Of a stretch of 51,860 nucleotides of DNA, positions 1 to 9,800 are shown in pieces. A program made the position numbers and the translations under genes. The notes under the pieces were generated by a model. That model did not search any database. It had not been told where the DNA came from and saw nothing but the letters and a program-made list of their open reading frames with translations. The DNA is from Oscillospiraceae bacterium (GTDB taxonomy: Bacteria > Bacillota > Clostridia > Oscillospirales > Ruminococcaceae). The DNA is taken from NCBI GenBank assembly GCA_014799365.1, contig JAAVIF010000014.1, positions 1 to 51,860 of the forward strand, written 5' to 3'. Each line of letters starts with the position of its first letter. The stretch's first letter is position 1.

Positions 1-26
1 CGGATATGTACGTTCAATACAATATC

Positions 27-102
27 TGAGGGAGCTTCGCTCCCTCACGCTGCCGCTATTGCGGCAGCGCATTTAAAAAGTAGCTTGTCTACTTTTTAAA
101 TG
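27..102. repeat. Three perfect hairpins in tandem (array of inverted repeats)
   Basis: TGAGGGAGC-TTC-GCTCCCTCA (27-47), CGCTGCCGC-TATT-GCGGCAGCG (48-69), CATTTAAAAAGTAG-CTTGT-CTACTTTTTAAATG (70-102), directly abutting. Confidence 0.85.
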
Positions 103-174
103 GATATTAGTATTACAATTTGACAGATGAATATTTTTTGAATGATGCGGATATATGAAAGGAAGACGTATAAA

Positions 175-1578
175 ATGAAGGATAAAGGAAAACAGTTTCT
201 GTTTGAAGAGGCTCCGATCTCAAGATCGGTTCTTACCTTGGCGATACCTACCGTTATCAGCGCGCTGGTAATGGTGATTTATAATTTGGCGGATACATAT
301 TTTGTCGGCATGCTGAACGACCCGATACAAAATTCGGCTGTAACGCTTGCCGCCCCCGTTTTGCTTGCCTTCAACGCAATAAACAACCTTTTCGGCGTAG
401 GCAGCTCCAGCATGATGAGCCGCGCCCTTGGCTCGAAGGACTACGAAACGGTGAGCAAAAGCTCGGCTTTCGGCTTTTACTGCGCATTATTCAGCGGAAT
501 ACTTTTTTCGGTAATATACACTGTTTTCAGTGGTTCTTTCTTAAGCATACTCGGCGCGGATTCGGAAACCTTCTTTGCGACGGCAGAGTATCTCAAATGG
601 ACGGTGACCTGCGGCGCGGCTCCCGCTATCTTAAATGTTGTTATGGCATATTTGGTAAGAGCCGAGGGCGCAACGCTCCATGCAAGCATAGGCACCATGA
701 GCGGCTGTATTTTAAACATTATATTGGACCCGCTGTTCGTACTGCCTTGGGGCTTAAATATGGGTTCCGCGGGAGCGGGACTGGCTACCTTTATATCCAA
801 CTGCTTTGCCTGTCTCTACTTCTTTGTGCTGCTGTTTGTAAGACGGGGCAAAACCTACGTATGTATCGACCCGAAAATGTTTAAGCCGAAAAAAAGCATT
901 GTTTTGGGTGTTTGCGCCGTAGGCATTCCCGCCTCAATTCAGAATTTGCTTAACGTTACGGGAATGACGGTGCTTAATAACTTCACCTCGGGCTTCGGTC
1001 CCGACGCGGTGGCGGCTATGGGCATTGCCTATAAGGTAAACATGGTTCCCATGAATATCGCGTGGGGCTTCTCGCAGGGCGTTATGCCGCTTATAAGCTA
1101 CAATTATTCAAGCGGAAATCATTTAAGGATGAAAAAAAGTATTACCTTTACGGGAAAGCTGTCTGTAAGCTTTTTGGTAACGGTCTCCGTCTTTTTCTCG
1201 GTATTTTCCCAAAGCGTTATTCGTATGTTTATGGACAATGATGTCGTTATCGGTTACGGAAGCGCGTTTTTGCGCGGTATGTGCTTAGGACTGCCGTTCC
1301 TTTGCATTGACTTTCTTGCCGTCAACGTTTTCCAGGCCTGCGGAATGGGAAAAAAATCACTTGTTTTCGCGCTGCTGAGAAAGATAGTGCTTGAAATACC
1401 CGCTTTGTTTCTGTTGAATTTCCTATTCCCGCTATACGGTCTTGCTTATGCGCAGCTTACCTCGGAATTTGTCCTTGCTGCGGCGGCGGTGATTGTACTT
1501 TGGAGAATGTTTGCAAGATCGGGTGCAGCGAATAAAGAAAAAGAGAAGGATCAAACGGACAAGCAGGCACAAGCTTAA
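175..1578 (+). CDS. MATE family efflux transporter
   Basis: ~460 aa polytopic protein; PISRSVLTLAIPTVISALVMVIYNLADTYFVG N-terminus typical of MATE/DinF/NorM; ATG at 175 preceded by GAAAGGAAG. Confidence 0.93.
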   Translation: MKDKGKQFLFEEAPISRSVLTLAIPTVISALVMVIYNLADTYFVGMLNDPIQNSAVTLAAPVLLAFNAINNLFGVGSSSMMSRALGSKDYETVSKSSAFGFYCALFSGILFSVIYTVFSGSFLSILGADSETFFATAEYLKWTVTCGAAPAILNVVMAYLVRAEGATLHASIGTMSGCILNIILDPLFVLPWGLNMGSAGAGLATFISNCFACLYFFVLLFVRRGKTYVCIDPKMFKPKKSIVLGVCAVGIPASIQNLLNVTGMTVLNNFTSGFGPDAVAAMGIAYKVNMVPMNIAWGFSQGVMPLISYNYSSGNHLRMKKSITFTGKLSVSFLVTVSVFFSVFSQSVIRMFMDNDVVIGYGSAFLRGMCLGLPFLCIDFLAVNVFQACGMGKKSLVFALLRKIVLEIPALFLLNFLFPLYGLAYAQLTSEFVLAAAAVIVLWRMFARSGAANKEKEKDQTDKQAQA

Positions 1579-1850
1579 ACGAGCTTAAAGAAACAAAGCC
1601 CTTCGGAACCGCCGCGTCGCTGCCTTCACTGCCAAATACTCCGCAAGAGGAAAGTCGGACCGCAAAAGCAAAAAAACAAGAGTACTTTTTGATCGCCGAA
1701 CATTTTTATGGTTATACGAAAATGACAAGCGAAAATTTTATGCCGAGTTAAAATTTGCGTACGGGAAATTGTGCGGGCTGTTAGGTGACGAATATGAAAT
1801 TATTAACTATATACAACTCAAAACTATTTTACATTTTTTTCAAAAAACAC

Positions 1851-1877
1851 TAAAGTTTTTTGAAAAGCTGCCGATAT
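1851..1877 (+). promoter_or_regulatory. Putative sigma-28 (FliA/SigD) promoter
   Basis: TAAAGTTT-N11-GCCGATAT, matching flagellar sigma consensus TAAAGTTT-N11-GCCGATAA except the last base. Confidence 0.7.
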
Positions 1878-1947
1878 AATATTTAGGAAAATGTAATACT
1901 TGCATAATGGTACTGCACTAAAAATCAACCTGAAAGGATTGAGGAAA

Positions 1948-2694
1948 ATGAATCCGATAAATAACAACTTTTCAACAAGCCGCTATAATTCCTACGCCAG
2001 CCGAAAAGCGTACAGCTACAGAAAACAAAACGAAATGTCCTCTAACGATATTTTCGGACAGAATAAGACCGATAATACCGAAAAAACCGACTCCAACAAG
2101 GTAACCGGCCTTTCAAAAAAGGCACAGTCGGTGCTTGACGCTTTGATTGCCAAATACGGCAGCAATACAAGCTTTATCGTCCGCGATTTCAGCAGCACAG
2201 AAGAGGCGAAATCCATTCTCTCCGACAGCGCAAGCGAGTTTTCCGTACTGCTTACTCCCGACGAGCTGGAAAAAATGGCAAACGACAAGGGCTATATGAA
2301 GGAAAAGCTCGACGGAATCGACGGTGCTATGCGCATGTCCGAACAGATCAACGCTCAGTTCGGATATACAAACGCGGATAAAGACGGACTTACCAAAAAC
2401 GATATTTCAAAAGTCGGCGTAGCGTTTGACAGTAACGGAAAAATGACCCTGTTTGCTGATTTGGAAAAAGCAACGAAGGCAAACAACGACCGTATCAATG
2501 AAGCGACTAAGAAGAGAGCTTCCGAAAAGAAGTCCTCCTCCAACACCAAGTATACCGTTAAGAAAAAGGCCACAATTACCGCTTCCACCACCGAGGAGCT
2601 TTTGAAAAAGCTTAAGGGCTTCAGCTGGAAGGACGTTGCCGAAACCGTAGAGGAATCGGACGAAAACGAATATAATTGGGACTTCAAGGCATAA
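1948..2694 (+). CDS. DUF6033-like protein
   Basis: NLSKKAQ...LDALIAKYG...FSVLLTPDELEKMA...ASTTEELLKKLKGFSW pattern; internal ATG at 1948 with GAAAGGATTGAGG RBS. Confidence 0.65.
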   Translation: MNPINNNFSTSRYNSYASRKAYSYRKQNEMSSNDIFGQNKTDNTEKTDSNKVTGLSKKAQSVLDALIAKYGSNTSFIVRDFSSTEEAKSILSDSASEFSVLLTPDELEKMANDKGYMKEKLDGIDGAMRMSEQINAQFGYTNADKDGLTKNDISKVGVAFDSNGKMTLFADLEKATKANNDRINEATKKRASEKKSSSNTKYTVKKKATITASTTEELLKKLKGFSWKDVAETVEESDENEYNWDFKA

Positions 2695-2714
2695 TGCTGT
2701 AAATATTTCTACAT

Positions 2715-2756
2715 AAAAAATAACGCTCCTAAAAAAATGGAGCGTTATTTTTTTTA
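2715..2756 (+). terminator. Rho-independent terminator
   Basis: AAAAAATAACGCTCC-loop-GGAGCGTTATTTTTTTT. Confidence 0.9.
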
Positions 2757-2765
2757 AAAAACCTC

Positions 2766-2794
2766 TTGACAAATATATATCGCAGTGCTATACT
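2766..2794 (+). promoter_or_regulatory. Sigma-A promoter of padR operon
   Basis: TTGACA (2766-2771) -17 bp- TATACT (2789-2794). Confidence 0.85.
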
Positions 2795-2796
2795 TA

Positions 2797-2817
2797 ATAT
2801 ATCGAAGTTCGATATAT
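2797..2817. promoter_or_regulatory. 21-bp perfect palindrome, probable PadR operator
   Basis: ATATATCGAA-G-TTCGATATAT directly downstream of -10. Confidence 0.75.
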
Positions 2818-2848
2818 CGCACCGATATACATAAAGGAAGGTGAAGCC

Positions 2849-3208
2849 TTGAAAAAGGAAAAAGATTCCGCAAGACAGGAGATCATGGACGCTCATCTGA
2901 AAAAGGTTTATGTGCCGATGACCGAAACGGGGTTTTATATACTCCTATGTTTGAGAGAGGAAAACCACGGGTACGGTATTGTACAAAAGGTACAGGAGCT
3001 GACCGAAGGGGAGATCATAATTACCCCCGGGACAATGTACGGAAGTCTGTCCAAAATGGAAAAGGACGGCCTGATAAAATTTATCCGAGAGGAAAGCAAA
3101 AGAAAAACATACTTAATAACCGAGCTGGGACAGGAAATTCTTGATTTGGAAATAAAGAGAATAAAACGCTTATATCAAAATATTACGGAGGGATATACAA
3201 ATGAGTAA
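2849..3208 (+). CDS. PadR family transcriptional regulator
   Basis: Y..LCLREENHGYGIVQKVQELTEGEIIITPGTMYGSLSKMEKDGLI motif; TTG start with AAGGAAGGTG. Confidence 0.92.
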   Translation: MKKEKDSARQEIMDAHLKKVYVPMTETGFYILLCLREENHGYGIVQKVQELTEGEIIITPGTMYGSLSKMEKDGLIKFIREESKRKTYLITELGQEILDLEIKRIKRLYQNITEGYTNE

Positions 3209-3785
3209 TACAAAAACAATAAAACGGCGCGTAAGATTTTTCTCGCCGGTGGACTGGGAAAAGGAAGAGGAATATTTAAGAAAGCAGCACAGCGAGGGCT
3301 GGAAATTTGTCAGATATACCGGCTCACACTATGTTTTTGAGAAATGCGAGCCGGAGGACGTTGTTTACCAGCTTGATTTCAAGGGCGATGAAAAGGATAT
3401 GGACGAGTATATACAGATGTTTAAGGACTGCGGCTGGGAATATTTGCAGGATATGTACGGTTACAGCTATTTCCGTAAACCCGCGGCCGAAATGAAGGAA
3501 AACGAGGAAGGCATTTTCTGTGATAACGAATCAAGGCTTGAAATGCTCAAAAATATATACCGCAGGAGAATATCACCCCTTTTCGTTATATTCTTTATGA
3601 TAATCATACCTCAATTGGTAACACAGACACTTCAGGCGAGACTTCACGCGGAGGAGGGCGGCGATCTGTACTTGTTCCCGAAGCTCTTAAGCATCGTTTT
3701 TGCGATTATGTTTGTGCTTTACTTGGCGATTTTTATCAAATTCGGGATAGGTCTTTGGAAATTCAAAAAATCAATAGGCAAATAA
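3201..3785 (+). CDS. DUF2812 domain membrane protein
   Basis: KRRVRFFSPVDWEKEEEYLRKQHSEGWKFVRYTGSHYVFEK...; C-terminal TM helices; 8-nt overlap with padR. Confidence 0.85.
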   Translation: MSNTKTIKRRVRFFSPVDWEKEEEYLRKQHSEGWKFVRYTGSHYVFEKCEPEDVVYQLDFKGDEKDMDEYIQMFKDCGWEYLQDMYGYSYFRKPAAEMKENEEGIFCDNESRLEMLKNIYRRRISPLFVIFFMIIIPQLVTQTLQARLHAEEGGDLYLFPKLLSIVFAIMFVLYLAIFIKFGIGLWKFKKSIGK

Positions 3786-3796
3786 AAAACAAAAGC

Positions 3797-3832
3797 AAAA
3801 CCCCTTTCGCCTCAGCGAAAGGGGTTTTGTTT
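3797..3832. terminator. Bidirectional terminator between convergent genes
   Basis: AAAACCCCTTTCGC-CTCA-GCGAAAGGGGTTTT. Confidence 0.92.
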
Positions 3833-3834
3833 AT

Positions 3835-6800
3835 TTACGCTTCATCAGCCGTGTCCTTTTTGTTCTTCTGTATTCCCTCTATGCCTTGATAGTAAAGCGT
3901 TACCAAGAAAATCAAAGGAATCGCCAGATACTTCTGAAGCTTGCCTTTTTTTCCGAAAGCCACAAGCTTTGCGATTTTTCTTCTTCTCTCCTGATCAACC
4001 ACTACATCGGAAGCGTGATTGAAGTAGATCATACCTACCGCGGTAAGTCCCGACGCCATTGTTACCAGAACAAAAGCGGAAATTCCCGTGTCGCCGGTAT
4101 TCATGGGCGGGTCGTAATCCTCGCTTACGTTTACCGAATCGGTGTACGCGATAGCGTAAGGTGAGAAGCGGTCCGTGGATATGGTGATCGTGTTGGAATT
4201 GTTGTCCATATCTCTCAGAATTGCGGCTGTGCCTTCATGCGCTCTTATCATTCTGAATCTTCTGCCGCCGTTCCTTAAGCTGCTCGGTATATCGATCGTT
4301 ATTGTTATAGGCGAGCTTGTATGAGTTATTCTCTCTCTTACGCCGTCTATAACCTTGTACAAGCTGATGTCCAGGTACTCGCCCAGTTTGTACTCGCCCA
4401 ATGCCGCGCTGATTATAGCACGGTCTCTGAGACTTACAGTGCCGTCGCCCTCGGTAACGGAAAGAATTATCTGAACAGTCGAAGTGCCGTTAACCAGCTT
4501 ATCAAGCTCCTCCTGAGTGAGCACCGCGGAAAGGAGCTGCGACGTGTTGTTCGCAATGGACGCGTTAAGAGCGTTATTCGCCGGTTCCGTGCTTAGATTA
4601 TAGTTTCCGTTAAAATTCGACTCGTTGGGAATATTGCTGCCGCCGGGAGGATTGGTTACGGGAGGCGCGGTATTCTCCCAGGGCTGAGTCTGCGGAGGCG
4701 TTGTGGTGTTTGTGCCGCCGTTGTTTCCCGTGCTTGGCGGATCTACCGTGCCGCTGCCCGTTCCGGGAGGATTGGTCGTGCCGCCGCCCGTTGAGGGAGG
4801 AGAGGGAACGAAACCGCCGCCACCGCCTGTTCCTGTTCCTGTTCCGGGAGGAGTAGGATTGTCGCCGGTTCCCGGAGGATCGGGGTTATCGCCTGTTATG
4901 GGAGGATTGGGATTGCCCGGCTCGAGCTTGGGAAGTGTGGTCGTCTTTTCCCTGCCGCACACATCGCAGCGGTAAAGTATCCAGCCCTCCGCGCTTTGCG
5001 TAGGTTCTTTTCTGTCGACCTCCGTCCAGTCATGATCCTCGTAGCCGCTGCCGTCAATGATACCGTCCTTTATCGGGCTGTAATCGCCTCTTTCGCAGCC
5101 ATGCCAGTGACCGTTGTCGTCGCTGCTCCACGAGTCTTCCCAAACGTGAATATAAGTTACCTTTCCGCAAATGAGACATTCGGAGCTGTGACATTCGTCG
5201 GTGTCCGAATCCTCATACTTATGCTCATGGCCGTCCTGTGAAACGTACTTTCTGAAGTCGGCGTAAACCTGTCTTACAGGTATGCAGTTTATTGTCTTGG
5301 GCAGAACTATTGTTTCAACGCCCTCGGGGAGATCGATTCTTGTAACGTCGGCGTATTGCTCGCCGTTTTCGTATTGTCCTACGGTATAGAACACCTTTTC
5401 AATATCACGGCTCAGCTTATCTCTGTCCGCCTGACTGATATGAGAAGGAATATACATTCTGCGGATAGTGCAGCCCGCAAAGGCGTTGTCTCCAATAGAG
5501 GTAATGCTTTGTGGAAGCGTTATCTCGTCGAAGCTTCCGCAGTTAACAAAGGCGTTGTTGCCGATAGAGGTTACGCCCTCTCTGATAATGATATAGTCGA
5601 TTATTTCCGCGTACTGGGTCCAAGGTGCGTCAGCGTCGTTGTAATCGTACATTACGCCTTCTCCGTCGATAATAAGACGGTTGTTTTCCTCATCTATATA
5701 CCAGTTTGTGTTGGGGCCGCATTCACCGCTTATTCTGTCGCAAAGCGTACAGCGGTTGCCGTCCTCTTCGGTATGATAGTGGCTATGCTTATCGGAAACG
5801 TACTTTCTGTAAGCCTTCTCTACCTTTACTACCTTATGTGCCAGTATATAGTCGGGAATGTCGGTCTTTTTGCCTGCTACGGGAACGATCTCGGTTATTA
5901 CCGCATTGCTTCCCTCAAAGTGATACTTGATGACCGCCGTATTCGAGGATACGTTCAAGGGACCTGTCTTATCCGAAAGAATGATCTTTGTTAGTTCGGG
6001 ACAATCCGCAAACGCGTTTGCTCCTACCTCTGTGATATTTTCCGCGAGAACAAGCTCACCGCTGAGTCTGACGCAGCCTCTGAACGCGTTTTCGCCTATT
6101 TTTGTGATCGTGGAGGGGAATGCCTCGCTTATGTCGGTCAAGGCGGTGCAGTCTCTGAAGGCGTTCGCGCCGATCGATACTGTACCCTCTCTGATTACGA
6201 GCTTTGTGATTTCTCCCGCTCTGTCGGCCCATGGCGTGGGGGTCGCGCTGCCGAAATCATACATTTCACCTGTATCTTGATCGGTTGCACCCAATCCGTC
6301 ACGGCGTTCTATCACAAGTACTCCGCCGTTAAGCGACCACAGCAGGCCGCTTCCGCAAAGTCCGCCGCTGTCGTTGCACAGCAGACATACGCCCTGATAC
6401 CAGCAATGCTCGTGATTGGGGTCTACCTCCATGCCGTTTTTGTCTATTGTATTTCTTCCGCTGCCCAAGCTTGCCTTGGTTATGCGCTCTGCTTCGTTGT
6501 AGCTTACAAGGGTCGCTGCGGGGAAGTAATTACGGTTGATAACGGTATTCTCGGGTGCGATAACGGTTTCAAGCTTCTCGCAGTCAGAGAATGCGCCGTT
6601 TCCTACCTCGGTAACGCTGTAAGGAATCTTGACCTTTGTGATGCCGCAGTTCTTAAAGGCGTTTTCGCCGATAGTTTTAAGACCGTTGCTGAGGTTAAGC
6701 TGCGCAAGAGATACGCAGTCCGTAAACGCGCCGTTTCCTATTGCTTTTAAGGACTTGGGAAGAGTTAAGTATGTAAGATCGGCGCAGCCCTTGAATGCGT

Positions 6801-9800
6801 TGCCCTCTATTACTTCAACTCCCTCTTGAATGGTTATCTGCTTTATACCCTCGGTATAGCCGCTTACTACGTCTCCGCCGATAGCGACAACTGTCTTTCC
6901 GCCGATGCTGCTTGGGAATTTCAATTCCGACTTGCTGCCGCCCAACTCTGCCTTTACTATTTTCACGCCGTTTTCAACGGGTTCGTATCTGAAAACGTTG
7001 TAGCTGCCGCGGTTGATTTTTGCGTTGTTTCCTGCGGCGATATAGTCAAGAGTGCTGCTGAAAGCGTCGCTTGCGATCAGAACGTCATTATCGCCCAGTT
7101 CGATATAAGACAGCGAAGTACAGCCTTGGAATGCGCCCGATGAAATATTTGATACAGAATCGGGAAGCTTGACGTTTTTGAGTGATGAACAGCCCTTAAA
7201 GGTGTTTTCTTCTATATTTTCAACACCGTCGGGAATTACGATCTCCGTAAGCGATGTACAGCCCATGAAAGCGTTTTCGCCGATAACGGAAACAGTTGCG
7301 GGTATTACGGCTGTCTTTACGTTTTCACAGTTAAGGAAACCGTTTGACGGAACATTTGTAATACCGTTTCCTATCTCGATCGCCTTGATGAAATTTCTCA
7401 ATTCGGATGCCAGCCAAGGAGCGGTCTCGTCGCCCAGGTAGTCCTTAAGCTCGCCTGTACCCGTAATATAAAGTGTGCCTGTTTCTCTGTCTATTCTCCA
7501 GAAAGCGTTTTTGCCGTCTACGGATTCATCGCCTCCGCAGCTTCCGCCCGCGAAATCGCACAGTGCGCAGTAGCTGTGAGAGTCATTGATCCAGCAATGC
7601 TCATGCAAAGGATCGACGATCATGCTGTTGGGAACGGCAATGGTTATCATTCCGTCGCCCAGCTTTGCCTTCATTACAGACTTTATGCCGTCCTCTTTTA
7701 CACGGTATATAAGGTAACCGCAGTTATCCTTTGAATAATCGTAATTTTCCGCAAGCTGCTGGGAAATTGCTATAACGGCGGTATTCGATACGCTGCCGAA
7801 AGCCTTTTCGCCCATTTTCTCAACTGTGGAGGGTACGATTATAACCGATCTGTCAAAGTTGCAGCCCTCAAAGGCTCTGCTTCCTATTTTCTCCAGGCCC
7901 TCATAAAGCGGTATGGTCTTAAGGCTTACGCAGTTATAGAACGCCCTGTTGCCTATTACCCTGACAGAATCGGGAAGCTCCGCTTCCTCAAGAGAGATAC
8001 AGTTTTCAAATGCCGAATCGCCGATAGTTTCGACTCTTCCCTCGAACACTATCTTCTTGATGTCGGTTCTGTCCTTAAACGCGCCGTTTCCTACTGCCGT
8101 AACCGTTTCGGGGAAGGTTACCGATATAAGTCCCGTTTCTCCGCCGTCATCATCCAATACACTCGCGTAGCCCGAATTTTCGGGCGCGAACGCGTTATCG
8201 CCTATTGAAACAACTGGTCTGCCCGAAATTTCTTTGGGTATAACAAGGTGGTGAATGTTTCTTCCGGGTCTTGCGTAGGTAATGGTAACGCCATTGCCCT
8301 CGGGCGCGTACTTAAAGTATGTGGCGTTTACAAATTCGTCGCCGTTGAAGGTGTAGTTGCACTTATCGGGTGCTACTATATAAGTAAGATTTACACAATC
8401 CTTGAAGGCCTCCTCGGAAACACGGCTTGTGTTTATGGGAAGCTCAATGGTGGTAAGTGAAGTACAGCCGCTGAACACGCCGGTTTCAACATATCTTAAG
8501 TCCTCCGGCAGCTTAACGGTTCCGAGAGAGATACAGCCCTTAAAGGTGTTGCTGTTAAGTCTGCTTATGCTGTTTGGCAGAACAACCGATCTTAATGTAA
8601 GATCGCCCTCAAACGCGCCCTCTCCGATATTTATAACGCTGTTGGGTATCTCTATCGCCGTAAGCGCGATACAGTCGCTGAAGGCGTTTTTCCCGATCTC
8701 TTCAAGAGTATTGGGAAGCTGTGCGCTTATCAGACGGCAGCTCTTGAAAGCGTTGTCGTCAATAGAGGTTATTCCCTCGCCTATTTCAAGACGCAGTATG
8801 CTGCTTCTGAAATTATCCCATGTGCCGTAGTATTCGGGGTTGTCGTGATCGATTGCACCTGTACCCCAAATAATAAGGTTGCCTGCCGAGTCAAGCTTCC
8901 ACTGAGCGTTTACTCCGCAGTAGCCGCCTCTGTCGCCGCAAAGGATACACTGGTTGTGAATGTTGAAGCATTCCTTGTGAGGAGGGTCTATTCTTAACGT
9001 AAAGCCCGCGGGCATTTCCAGAACTTTCTCATAGGTGCTTCGAGGATCGCTTGTTGTGCCGTCGAATACCTTAAATACTTCCTTATTATTGTTGTAAACG
9101 GCAATACGAAGTTTGTATTTTCTTGCGTCCTGCTCCGAAACCGCAGCTTTTACGCTGTCCGCGTCGCCGTCGTCGTCTGTTACGGCGTCTGCGGTAGGCA
9201 CAAAGAGCGCGGCAAGATTGGTGCAGCCGTCAAAGGCAGTGAAATTGATCACGCCGTTTCTCATGCTGAACGGAATAACCGCATATTTAAGCTGTGCGCA
9301 GTCCTCAAAGGCCTTTTCCTCGATTTCGGTAACGCCCTCGGGTATAACGATATACGCCAGCTTGGAGCAGCCGTTAAACGTTGACTCTTCGATAGACGTC
9401 AGAGAATTGGACAGAGTAACGTTTTGCAGGTTGGTACACATCTGGAACGCTTCCTTGCCCAAGTACTCAACGCTGTTGGGTACAACGACCTCGGTCAGCG
9501 TCGTACAGCCCTCAAAGGCCTGCTTGCCTATGTATACTACGCCGCCCGAAACCTCGGAAACACCCGGGATATTTATTTCCTTGAGCCATGTACAGCCCTC
9601 GAAAGCGTAGTCCTCTATTCTTTCAAGAGTTTCGGGAAGCTGTACCGAGGTGTTTTCCTTGTCGTACGCGCTGTTTACCGTAAAGGCGTTTCTGGATATT
9701 ACTCTTACTGTATTATCCATTATCTCGGCAGGGATCACTATTGTTTCTCTGGGTAAAGTAGTGTGCGCGTCGGTGATTCTCGCAATACCGTTTTCCGCGT

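Noticed and set aside
477-884. ORFs 477-800 (-) and 597-884 (+) inside the MATE gene
   Set aside because: Alternative-frame shadows of a well-supported MATE CDS.
2016-2772. Minus-strand ORFs opposite the DUF6033-like gene
   Set aside because: Antisense to a gene with clear RBS, terminator and family pattern.
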